64,000 nucleotides of DNA from Nonomuraea africana (GTDB lineage: Bacteria; Actinomycetota; Actinomycetes; Streptosporangiales; Streptosporangiaceae): positions 1,860,001-1,924,000 of the forward strand of contig NZ_JADBEF010000001.1 in assembly GCF_014873535.1 (NCBI RefSeq), written 5' to 3'. Below the pieces are notes generated by a model. That model did not search any database. It was not told the DNA's origin and was given only the letters and a program-made list of their open reading frames with translations. Below, in pieces: positions 7,472 through 15,239 of the stretch. The number at the start of each line of letters is the position of its first letter. The first letter of the stretch is position 1. Both the position numbers and the translations under genes were made by a program.

Positions 7472-9529
7472 TCAGGCTCGGATCTGACGGGTGATCGAGG
7501 GGTCGGTGATGGCGGTGTCGTTCGCCAGCAGAAAGGCCTTGCTGAGGATGAGCGCCAACCGGCCGTCCTCCTCAAAGGGCAGGAACAGTCCGGCGTGGGG
7601 GTCGCGGGCGGAGACGATGCACAGGTAGGCGTCGTTGGGCTCCATCAGGATGTTCGCCGACCCCAGGTGGATCTTGTAGGTGCGCAGGTCGCCCCGGACC
7701 ACCAGGAAGCGGTCGGTCAACGTGCAGCGGTCGGTGATGGCCAGGCGCGGCAGCAACCGGGACAACACGTCCCGGCGCACCTCGGCGGAAGGCGCAAGCG
7801 CAGCGAACGAGCCGGTCCGCCAATAGGTCTGCAGCTCGTCCGGCCCGATGTCGGCCCACCGGGGATCGGCCGTGATCGAACAGACCCCTACGAACAGGTC
7901 CACATCCCGCATCGCCTCGCTGAACACCAGCGCGGGGACCTCGGCCAGCGGCGCCAGGTGCCACCTGCCCTCGACCAGCCGCTGGAAGAGGACCTGCCCG
8001 GTGAGCGCGTAGCCCTCGTCGTAGAGGTTGTGTTCCAGCGTCGCCCGCCACTGCCCACCGGCCAGCAGCCTCCGTCCGTCGCCGCCGTCGAAGCCGCCGT
8101 CCCACGGCCCCAGGTAGTTCGATTTCCAGCCCCGTGCCTTGAACAGCGCGCGGAGCCTGCGGTAGTCCACCACATGCCCGGCGAACCGGTTCGAATGGTC
8201 GCGCGTCTCCTTCTCGGCGGGCGTGAGCAGGTAGACCTCGCGGAAAGCCTGCTTGTACGGCTGGCGCAGCTCCTTGTCCTGCACGACCTCGCGCCAGGCC
8301 CGCACCTCCTCCACCGACGCGCGGGCCGGATGCCACGGCCGCACCGGCACATCCGGCACGTTCAGCCCCAGTTCGCTGCGCCACACGCCGGGGGAGACCT
8401 CGAACTCCCAGATCAGCCGCTCGGCGATCGGGTGACCCTGCAGCTGCCGGTACGGCGGAGCCTTCTCGGCGGTGTAGCCCGCCTCCAGCGCCCTGGCCAG
8501 GGTCGTCTGCTGCTGTTGAACCAGTTTGACCTGCTCGCGCAGCCGCTTCACCTCCTCGGGATGCTCCCGCTTGACGGCCGCCGGGACAGATTTGAGCTTC
8601 TTGTCACCGTGCCACCATGACAGCTCGGGCTCGCCGTCGATCGAGATCACCGCCGCGTGCTCGCCGAACGCCTGCCGTACCCGCCCGTCTGGTAGCCGGA
8701 ACGCCACCTCCAGCCGCTCGGCCAGCGCGGGCTCGATGCGCTTGAACATGCGGTCGAGCTGCTTGGGCACCCCGGCGTGCCGGGTGATCTGGCGGGCGGC
8801 GCGCAATGAGGAGATCGCCTCGGGGGTCGGGTGGTCCTCCACCGCGCGTGCGATCTCGAACAGCAAGGCCTGGGAGGGCAGGGTCTTGGCCTTGGTGGGC
8901 GCGACCGCGACGCCGTTCAGCAGCCGGTCCAGCAGGGCGGGCAGCCAGCGCTCGTCGCGGTAGAGCGCGAGCCGTACGGCACGCCCGAGAGTTCTCGTCT
9001 CCCAATTGTCGAACGCCTTGTCCGCCTGGTAAGGGATCTCGCCGGTCTGGATCGCCGCGACGCGGGCCTCGGCCTGCTCCAGGGCGACGCGGGCGAAGGC
9101 GGGATAGCCAGGCAGGCCGTCGAGCCATTCGGCCAAGCCGGTCGGCCGCGGTTCGTCGAGGACCGGTGCCCGGGCCGCCTCGGCGAACAGGGCGCGCAAC
9201 TCCACGTCCCAGCCGAGCAGCAGGTCCACCTCCGCGATCGCGATGGGACCGAGCGCTTCGGCGAGCTGCGGTCTCACCTCCGGATCCATGCCTGCCAGCC
9301 CTGCAGCCACCAGCACGGCGAAGGGCAGGCGGTCGTCACGCAGCAGGTAGTCGGCGAGCTCGCGCGCTGGGGCGACCAGATTCCGCCAGGTCTGGTCGAC
9401 GACCGCGCTGTCACCGGGCCTGCCACCCATCGCGGTGGTCAGCTGGGAGGTGACCGGCCAGTGGGTGGCGTCGGGCGCGGAACCGTTGAGCAGCTTGAGC
9501 AGGCGTTCCGCGAGGGGGGAGAGGTGCAT
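7472..9529 (-). CDS. DUF4132-domain protein (MolR-like), paralogue A
   Basis: A 685-residue cytoplasmic protein, no signal peptide or membrane segment. The C-terminal half is the DUF4132 domain: EVYLLTPAEKETRDHSNRFA, KARGWKSNYLG, FSEAMRDVDLFVGV, DRFLVVRGDLRTYKIHLG, NDAYLCIV and a terminal ITDPSITRQI. The N-terminal half is helical and repeat-like. The family is named from E. coli MolR/YehI; its biochemical role is unknown. I chose the ATG at 9529 (MHLSPLAERLL) with AGGAA before it; the open frame runs further back but overlaps the preceding gene. It is the last gene of a three-gene operon, 14 bp after paralogue B, with which it shares the same C-terminal blocks, and is shorter by 117 residues. 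Confidence 0.8.
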   Translation of the reverse strand: MHLSPLAERLLKLLNGSAPDATHWPVTSQLTTAMGGRPGDSAVVDQTWRNLVAPARELADYLLRDDRLPFAVLVAAGLAGMDPEVRPQLAEALGPIAIAEVDLLLGWDVELRALFAEAARAPVLDEPRPTGLAEWLDGLPGYPAFARVALEQAEARVAAIQTGEIPYQADKAFDNWETRTLGRAVRLALYRDERWLPALLDRLLNGVAVAPTKAKTLPSQALLFEIARAVEDHPTPEAISSLRAARQITRHAGVPKQLDRMFKRIEPALAERLEVAFRLPDGRVRQAFGEHAAVISIDGEPELSWWHGDKKLKSVPAAVKREHPEEVKRLREQVKLVQQQQTTLARALEAGYTAEKAPPYRQLQGHPIAERLIWEFEVSPGVWRSELGLNVPDVPVRPWHPARASVEEVRAWREVVQDKELRQPYKQAFREVYLLTPAEKETRDHSNRFAGHVVDYRRLRALFKARGWKSNYLGPWDGGFDGGDGRRLLAGGQWRATLEHNLYDEGYALTGQVLFQRLVEGRWHLAPLAEVPALVFSEAMRDVDLFVGVCSITADPRWADIGPDELQTYWRTGSFAALAPSAEVRRDVLSRLLPRLAITDRCTLTDRFLVVRGDLRTYKIHLGSANILMEPNDAYLCIVSARDPHAGLFLPFEEDGRLALILSKAFLLANDTAITDPSITRQIRA

Positions 9530-9543
9530 GCTGATATTTCCTG

Positions 9544-11952
9544 TCACGGGTGGATCTGGCGGGTGATGGACGGGTCGGTGATCGTCGTGTCGGCGGCCAG
9601 GAGGAAGGCCTTGGAGATGATGATCGACAGCATGCCGCCGTCTTCTTCGAAGGGGAGGAAGACCTGGTCGCCGGTGCCACGGGGGACAATGCACAGGTAG
9701 GCGTCGTTGGGCTCCATGAGGATGTTGCCCGAGCCGAGATGGATCTTGTAGGTGCGCAGATCGCCGCGGACGCGCAGGAACCGGTCAAGCAGCTCGCAGC
9801 GGTCAGCGATGGCCAAGCGGGGAAGCAGCCGGGTCAGGGCGTCGCGGCGGATGCGGGCGGTCTCGGTCAGGTCGCCGAAACCGTAGGACTGCCAGTATTC
9901 GCCTTCACCGGAGGGGTCCAGGCCGGTGGAGGTGACACCAACGGCCAGGTCGGCGTCGCGCAGGGTCTCCGACAGCACCAGCGGGGAAACCTCGGCCAGT
10001 GGGACCCGGTGTCCGTCGTCGTCGGTGAACCACAGCTCCCCGCTGACGCAGACGGAGACGGTGCCGCCGTCGTCACGGTCGTAGGAGTGCTCGTCCAGGG
10101 CGAACTCCCAGTGCGCGACCATGCCGCCGGGTAGCTCGCGGCTGGCGTCGGCCTGGCCGGAGCCGTACACCCAGCCCCAATGGCCCAGCGACATCCCGGT
10201 CCAGCCGCGGCTGGTGAGCAGCGCCTTGGCCTGGCCGTACCGCAGCAGGTGGCCGGTGAAGCGCCGCGAGTGGTCGCGGGTCTGTTCCTCGGCCGGGGTG
10301 AGCAGGTAAACCTCGCGGAAGGCCTGCTTGAACGGCTGGCGCAGGCCGAGGCCGATCAGGTGGTCGCGCCAGGCGCGAACCTGGTCGGCGGTGTGGGAGA
10401 TGGGGTGCCACAGGTGGACCGGGGTGTCGGGGCGGGGCTGGATGCGGCGCCCGGCCGGGTCGGTCAGCTCCCATAGGCCGTCCATGTGGACCGGGAGTCC
10501 GGCCGGGCCCTGGAGGACCTCCCAGATCAGGGTCCGGCCGAAAGCGCCGGTGACAGGGTGGTCAAGGTAGAACTCGCATACCTCGCTCCAGCGCCAGATC
10601 CGTTCGGTGGCCAGGGCGCGTTCGACGCGGAAGCGTTCGGCGGGGATCGCCTTCTTCAGCTCCTTGGCGGTGGCCTTGAGCTCGGCGAGTAGGTCCCGGT
10701 TGACGGTTTTGGGGATGGTCTTGCGCCCGTTGTAGGTGATCGCGCCGCTGAGATCGAGCCGCAGCTCGTCCTCGGTACGGGTACCGTCGCAGTCGAGGCC
10801 GAAGGCGGGCACGGTGCGCTCCAGCAGCTGCTCGGGCGACAGCCCGGTCTGCGCGGCGACCGCCTCCAGGATCCGGTCCGCCCTGCCCAGGATGTTCTTC
10901 TTACGCACCTTGGCCTGAACCCGGGCGAGCTGGGCGACCACCTCCAGGCCGCCGCGCCGGGCCAGGCCGCCCAGCGCGGCGTTGGCCACCAGTTCGCTGC
11001 GGGCGTTGGCGCCCGAGCCGCCGATCCCAGTGCCGGTGGCCACGGCGATGTCGCCGAGTAGTCCGGTAACCCAGGGGGCGGGGATGCGGTCGAGAGTCCA
11101 GATCATGCCGCGCAGCAGGATGGCGGTGCGCTCGTGGAAGTAGGTGACGACGGTCCGCGTGTAGTTGCCGTAGCGGTGCTGTTCGGACTGCTCGCGGTAG
11201 GCGGAGATCCGACCGAGGATGTCCCGGATCAGGATGACGGCTTCAGGGGTGAGCCGGAAGGCGATCTGCGCCGTCCACTTGAGGTCGGGGGAGGCGGCCG
11301 TGGCGGTGGTCCAGTGCCGCAGCAGGGGGATCATCGCCGGGTGGCCCAGTCGCCTGCCGTACTCGTCGAGCATCAGCCGGGCGAAGCCGTCGCCGTCGGG
11401 CAGCACAGAGCGTGCGGCGTCGGCCGGGTCGTCGGTGGGGTGCTCGGCGAGCAGGTTGTCCAGCACGCGCTTGGCCTTCCACGTGGAGGTGTACGGCTGC
11501 TGGTCGATCTCCTTCTGCGCCTGGCGCAGGTGGGGCAGGAGCGGTTCGCGCTCGGCGGGGGGCAGACGTTTGATCGCGGCGATCGGGATGCGGTAGAGAG
11601 TGTCGGTCATCCGGAGCTGCTCGGGCGGGGTGAGGGCGGTGCGCCACAGCAGGTCCAGCTCCCGGCCGGTCCATCGCAGCCTGCGTTGGGCCAGCGCGGT
11701 CGGCAGCGGTGTGGTGATCATGCTGCCGTCGGCGGCGCGCAGGATCATCTGCATCCAGAGTGCGGTGGCTCGCCACTCGGTGTCGCCCCACCCGCTGGTC
11801 AGCAGCTTCAGCTCGGCGTTGTCGGGATACCGGTACCTGCCGCTGGCATGGGTGAGGGTGGCGTCGAGCTTTCGGAACACCTCCAAGGTGGCCTGGTCGA
11901 GTTCGTCCAGCCAGCTGCGGTGTTCGGCAGGGAGCCCGTCGAGAGCCCCCAT
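9544..11952 (-). CDS. DUF4132-domain protein (MolR-like), paralogue B
   Basis: An 802-residue protein. The N-terminal 400 residues are rich in Leu/Ala helices, as in alpha-solenoid repeats. The DUF4132 domain follows: EVYLLTPAEEQTRDHSRRFT, SRGWTGMSLGHWG, LSETLRDADLAVGV, DRFLRVRGDLRTYKIHLG, ILMEPNDAYLCIV and an end reading ITDPSITRQIHP. The ATG at 11952 has GGAGG 5 bases before it, lying inside the last two codons of the preceding gene, so the two are translationally coupled. Molecular function is unknown; related proteins in other bacteria sit beside MoxR ATPase, VWA and SWIM genes, none of which is seen here. Confidence 0.8.
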   Translation of the reverse strand: MGALDGLPAEHRSWLDELDQATLEVFRKLDATLTHASGRYRYPDNAELKLLTSGWGDTEWRATALWMQMILRAADGSMITTPLPTALAQRRLRWTGRELDLLWRTALTPPEQLRMTDTLYRIPIAAIKRLPPAEREPLLPHLRQAQKEIDQQPYTSTWKAKRVLDNLLAEHPTDDPADAARSVLPDGDGFARLMLDEYGRRLGHPAMIPLLRHWTTATAASPDLKWTAQIAFRLTPEAVILIRDILGRISAYREQSEQHRYGNYTRTVVTYFHERTAILLRGMIWTLDRIPAPWVTGLLGDIAVATGTGIGGSGANARSELVANAALGGLARRGGLEVVAQLARVQAKVRKKNILGRADRILEAVAAQTGLSPEQLLERTVPAFGLDCDGTRTEDELRLDLSGAITYNGRKTIPKTVNRDLLAELKATAKELKKAIPAERFRVERALATERIWRWSEVCEFYLDHPVTGAFGRTLIWEVLQGPAGLPVHMDGLWELTDPAGRRIQPRPDTPVHLWHPISHTADQVRAWRDHLIGLGLRQPFKQAFREVYLLTPAEEQTRDHSRRFTGHLLRYGQAKALLTSRGWTGMSLGHWGWVYGSGQADASRELPGGMVAHWEFALDEHSYDRDDGGTVSVCVSGELWFTDDDGHRVPLAEVSPLVLSETLRDADLAVGVTSTGLDPSGEGEYWQSYGFGDLTETARIRRDALTRLLPRLAIADRCELLDRFLRVRGDLRTYKIHLGSGNILMEPNDAYLCIVPRGTGDQVFLPFEEDGGMLSIIISKAFLLAADTTITDPSITRQIHP

Positions 11953-11953
11953 G

Positions 11954-12346
11954 TCAGCCTCCGACCAGGGGAACGAGCTTGACGAAGGACACCACCGGGT
12001 CGACGGTCAGGTCGATCGTCTCGTCCAGGTCCTCGATCTGCCGGTCGCCGATCAGCAGCAGGTAGCCGTTGCGGGCGAACGCGGCCTCGGCGGCGTCGGC
12101 CTGCTTCTCCCAGTCAAGCCTGCGGGCGGTGCGCATCCGGTAGCCGTTCAGCTCGGCCTCGGCGTCACTCGGCTTGACCAGGCCGCGGAAGTGGTGGGAA
12201 GGGGCGACGTTGTAGCGGGCCACCTCTTCGCGCACGCGCAGCCGTACCAGCTCACGGGCCGAGATCCGCTCCGGCAGATCGGGCAGGGAGAACTCCTCCA
12301 AGGCCCGGCCTGTCGCCGTCTCATCGCGAAACACTACCGATGCCAT
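11954..12346 (-). CDS. Small beta-grasp (ubiquitin/MoaD-like) protein ending in Gly-Gly
   Basis: 130 residues, first gene of the DUF4132 operon. The predicted order fits a beta-grasp fold: a hairpin (SVVFRDETATGRALEEFSLP), a helix (SARELVRLRVREEVARYN), a long helical insert (residues about 50-92), then strands GYLLLIGDRQIEDL and DPVVSFVKLVPLVGG with the last two residues at the stop codon. The end resembles MoaD/ThiS (…VSGG) and ubiquitin (…LRGG). Caution: the codons for Gly-Gly (GGA GGC) are also the ribosome site of the next gene, so selection for GGAGG could explain them. No E1-like, E2-like or JAB protease gene is visible nearby. The assignment is by pattern reading only; I know of no named family for it. 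Confidence 0.6.
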   Translation of the reverse strand: MASVVFRDETATGRALEEFSLPDLPERISARELVRLRVREEVARYNVAPSHHFRGLVKPSDAEAELNGYRMRTARRLDWEKQADAAEAAFARNGYLLLIGDRQIEDLDETIDLTVDPVVSFVKLVPLVGG

Positions 12347-12630
12347 TGAAAGCCCTGTTTCTGTCGAATGTCAGGTGATGGCGCAATCTATAGCAGCGCC
12401 CGGCGACAAAACGTCGGTGACGGCGGGCATACCGCCGCACATGATCGACGATGGGTCTGCTGGACGGTGTGAGGTGCCCCAGATCTCCTGGATAGCCATC
12501 CCTCGACGGACCCAGTACATCTGTCGGTGCCCGGAAGGGTTGCGTCCACAGACGTGGTGTACGAGTTTCGCTGGTGACAGGCGTGGCGTCGTGAAATGAA
12601 GACGGCCATCGCGTGACGCTTCTATGTTTG
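12347..12630. other. Intergenic stretch upstream of the DUF4132 operon
   Basis: No convincing gene. The short open frames on both strands have no ribosome sites and no recognisable motifs. On the minus strand the first 60 bases before the ATG at 12346 contain a CTATAGAT patch that might be a -10 element. The rest is probably flank or non-coding part of the IS110-type remnant that follows. Confidence 0.4.
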
Positions 12631-13005
12631 TCAAGCCGCTTCCGGGACGGCGTGTGGCCCGGTTTCGAGCGCGCGATAGATCTTGCGGGCGAGGTAGCGC
12701 TTGAGGCAGCGGGTCGCTTCACGGCGTGTCTTGCCGTCACTGATGCGCTTGGCCACGTACTGACGGGTTTCAGGATCCCATCGCTGCAGGGTGAGGGCGA
12801 TGTGGTGCAGGGCGCGGTTGAGCGCACGATCTCCGTGCGGGTTGAGGCGATGGCGGGTGTTCTTGCCGCTGCTGGCCTGGATGGGGCTGACGCCGGCCAG
12901 GGCGGCAAAGGCGGCCTCGTTGCGAAAGCGACCGGGACCGGACCACGACACCCAGCATTGGGCAGCGGTGATGACGCCGACACCGAGCCTGGCAGCGCTC
13001 CACCT
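12631..13005 (-). pseudogene. IS110-family transposase, C-terminal fragment
   Basis: The minus-strand frame ending at 12631 contains VITAAQCWVSWSGPGRFRNE, AAFAALAGVSPIQASSGKNT, RLNPHGDRALNRALHHIAL and REATRCLKRYLARKIYRAL. This is the Transposase_20 (C-terminal, serine-containing) half of IS110-type DEDD transposases. The N-terminal RuvC-like half, with the catalytic acidic residues, is absent: upstream of about 13005 the frame stays open but the sequence no longer looks like a transposase. No terminal repeats are expected for IS110, and none is seen. Confidence 0.75.
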
Positions 13006-13159
13006 CTCAGCGCCACTGTCAGACTCACAGATCCTTCGTGATTGCGAGTCAAGATCGAAGGAGAAGAAAGCGCTCGCATTGTTCGAACGGATGTTCCAGC
13101 TCCGGAGGGTCGTGGGTCGCCTCGGTGGACAGTCGCAGGGCTTGTCAGTCCCGGGGGCA

Positions 13160-13251
13160 CTGTCACTCACGTTTGCCCAGGTCAGAGGCGGTTAAGTGAC
13201 AGAGCCCTCGCGGCTGTCACTCACGCTGTCACCCCGGTTTTCCCAGGTCAG
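13160..13251. repeat. Compound direct and inverted repeat cluster
   Basis: Two imperfect 26-bp direct copies (13160-13185 and 13226-13251, 22 of 26 identical) both end in CCCAGGTCAG. The first 12 bases, CTGTCACTCACG, occur a third time at 13214-13225. A perfect 7-bp inverted repeat, GTGACAG (13196-13202) and CTGTCAC (13214-13220), lies between. The cluster sits between two gene relics. It may be an IS or integration scar or an old control region. Confidence 0.5.
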
Positions 13252-13259
13252 GTGCGGTG

Positions 13260-13565
13260 TCAGCAATCGGCCGCTACCGGGCGTGCGAACCGCACATCGA
13301 ACCACTGCTCGGCGCCGTACTCCTCGAACATCCCCACCTCGGTGAAGGCCATCTTCGCCGCGAGACGCATCGAGCGGCCGTTCGCGGTCTGAGTACTTAA
13401 CGACTATCGGCTCTCCTCACGCGGCCGAGCACCACCGACGTAGGCACCCGCCTCCGACGAGTCGAACAGCTCGACGAACGCCACACGATCCCGAGCCTGC
13501 GACTCGCGCAGCACGAGCCGCTCGGTCCTGATCGGGGCGGACGGCCAGACGGCGGATCCAACGTC
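13260..13565 (-). pseudogene. GNAT acetyltransferase, internally deleted
   Basis: Two pieces of one GNAT gene face the same way. The N-terminal piece (about 13404-13565, minus) reads PSAPIRTERLVLRESQARDR followed by VAFVELFDSSEAG, the first strand and helix of the fold. The C-terminal piece (13260-13392) reads ANGRSMRLAAKMAFTEVG, MFEEYGAEQWFDVRF and a stop. The middle, including the acetyl-CoA loop, is missing, and stops in the join (near 13390-13404) break the frame. There is no start codon at the expected place. Confidence 0.65.
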
Positions 13566-13721
13566 AGTCCGGCCGGCAGCTATCGCACGCTGCAACACCC
13601 CGCCTTGAGGCGCTCGTGCCGCCTGGTTCCCGACCAGCACGGCGTGTCCTCACCGACCACGACCGCGTTCCAGGTGCGGGCCGGGTCCTTCATGGCGTCG
13701 CACCCCCCTCGTGAACCGCGG

Positions 13722-14678
13722 TCAGAATGTGGCGATCGGGTTTACCGGGCTGCCGGACGTACCGGCGAAGCGGACCGGCGCGACTGCGAGGTGGAAGTCC
13801 CACTGGCCGAGCTCGGCAGCCGTCGTCGCGCACACCTCCAGGTCGCAGTTGTCGAGCATCCACAGACCCATCGCGACGAGGCTCACGGCGTGAACCGGCA
13901 TCAACACGTCTTCGTATCCCGACGGCTGAACGTCCTGGGGGGTGTCAGCGCCGATCAGCGCAACCTCCCGTTCATGCAGCCACGGCAGGCAGGACGCGTG
14001 CCAGCCGGCCTGCGTGAAACCGCTGGCCTCACCGGCCTCGTGCCGGACGCGGCCATAGCCGGTCCGCAGGAGTACCGCATCGCCGGATCGCACCCGCACA
14101 CCCTGGCGACGCTCGGCCTCCTCGAGATCGTCGGGAAACACACCCTGCCCCGGTTCCAACCACGGCACATCGCGGACCCTCGCAATGTCCAGCAGGACAC
14201 CACGCGTGATGATCCCGTTCGCCGCCGCCGTGACGGCCGCCCACGCCGATCCCGTTGCGGCGTCGACCAACGAGTGCGACCGCCCGTTGTACATCGTGCC
14301 GTCCCAGAAGATGTGGCACGGCGAGTCGACGTGGGTGAGGGTGTTGCCGTGGAACGTGATGCCGAGCCGCTCGGACGAAAAGCCCCAGCGTCGGTCGGCG
14401 TGGAATGCGGGTACCGGCATGTCCTCGGCACCCGGCATGTCGGCGGCGCACGGGCACGTCGTCGTCGACCGCTCCATGTCTTGCGGTACGGCAACCTCCC
14501 ATGCGCACGACACGCTCCTGCCGTGGCGCACGGCCCGCGCCGCCGCCAGCCGGACGTCGTCGGTGATGTGGTTCAGAGTGCCGAGCTCGTCGTCGTCGCC
14601 CCACCGTCCCCAGTTCGACAGCGTGTTGAAGTACCCGAGCACGTCGTCCTGTGTGGGCATCGGTCGCCCTGCCGTCAT
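13722..14678 (-). CDS. Cyclase-family (kynurenine formamidase-like) metal hydrolase
   Basis: A 318-residue protein of the PF04199 'cyclase' family. The metal-binding signature HGNTLTHVDSPCHIFWDG matches the HGTHxDxPxH motif of bacterial kynurenine formamidases. GDAVLLRTGYGR and LIGADTPQDVQPSG are further family blocks. It probably hydrolyses an amide or lactone; members of this longer subgroup are mostly annotated as cyclase-family proteins without a defined substrate. I chose the ATG at 14678 (MTAGRPMPTQDD) with GGAGGAG 11 bases upstream; an ATG at 14660 is possible. It is intact but surrounded by relics, and no kynurenine pathway gene is nearby. Confidence 0.8.
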   Translation of the reverse strand: MTAGRPMPTQDDVLGYFNTLSNWGRWGDDDELGTLNHITDDVRLAAARAVRHGRSVSCAWEVAVPQDMERSTTTCPCAADMPGAEDMPVPAFHADRRWGFSSERLGITFHGNTLTHVDSPCHIFWDGTMYNGRSHSLVDAATGSAWAAVTAAANGIITRGVLLDIARVRDVPWLEPGQGVFPDDLEEAERRQGVRVRSGDAVLLRTGYGRVRHEAGEASGFTQAGWHASCLPWLHEREVALIGADTPQDVQPSGYEDVLMPVHAVSLVAMGLWMLDNCDLEVCATTAAELGQWDFHLAVAPVRFAGTSGSPVNPIATF

Positions 14679-14931
14679 CCCAGCATCGACTCCTCCGGTC
14701 ACGTGGTTCGAGGCACCGCAGGCAGGGTATCCCGCCCTCTCCTTTGATATGACCTCGCCGGGGCCGGAGAGACGGTGTGAGCAACCTCGATCCAACCCCC
14801 GGCGAGGCCCATGTCAATCCCCATCCGCCTCGGCGATCTCACCACCCGTTACGCGCAGAACTTCTGGATAGGCGCTTAGAACTGGTCTTTGCAAAGAGAT
14901 CACGTTCAAGCGAGAGGCTTCACTTGTCGTC

Positions 14932-15130
14932 CGGTATCACCTATACCGCCGTGCTCGACGTCCGCCGGGAGACCGTGCTGCACCTGTCGCACCTGCTGCG
15001 GCAGCGCCGCCAGAGGGTCGGCACGCGCAGGAACCGGCGAGCATCGGGGTGCTTCAAACAGGCCGTCATGGTGCTCCGCTGGGTTTCTGGATGGCACCCG
15101 CCTCAAGCAGCTGACCAGGGATAACAACCG
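14932..15130 (+). pseudogene. DDE transposase N-terminal relic with frameshift
   Basis: The plus-strand frame reads GITYTAVLDVRRETVLHLSH, then LLRQRRQRVGTRRNRRAS and CFKQAVMVLRW, and continues in the next frame as FLDGTRLKQLTRDN near 15085-15125. Put together this is the amino end of an actinobacterial IS5-like transposase with its helix-turn-helix. A frameshift lies near 15075-15090, and the DDE domain is absent. Confidence 0.55.
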
Positions 15131-15239
15131 ACAGCCACCCTCGTCGCAGAAGGGCAGCAAAGCAGGTGGCTGCGAACACGGACTGGGTCAAGCGAGAAGG
15201 ATGGCTCCAGCAGGGGGTCTCCACCGCCAGGGTCCACCG

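Noticed and set aside
11954..12346. Naming the small protein MoaD or ThiS
   Set aside because: It has a 40-residue helical insert and no molybdopterin or thiamine gene nearby; only the fold pattern and the end agree.
12371..12634. Small open frames on both strands upstream of the DUF4132 operon
   Set aside because: No ribosome site, no motif, and both strands are open, so neither is supported.
13160..13251. Reading the repeat cluster as a CRISPR array
   Set aside because: Only two imperfect copies, no regular spacers and no cas genes.
13605..14747. Plus-strand frame opposite the cyclase gene
   Set aside because: The minus strand carries the metal motif HGNTLTHVDSPCH; the plus frame is a shadow.
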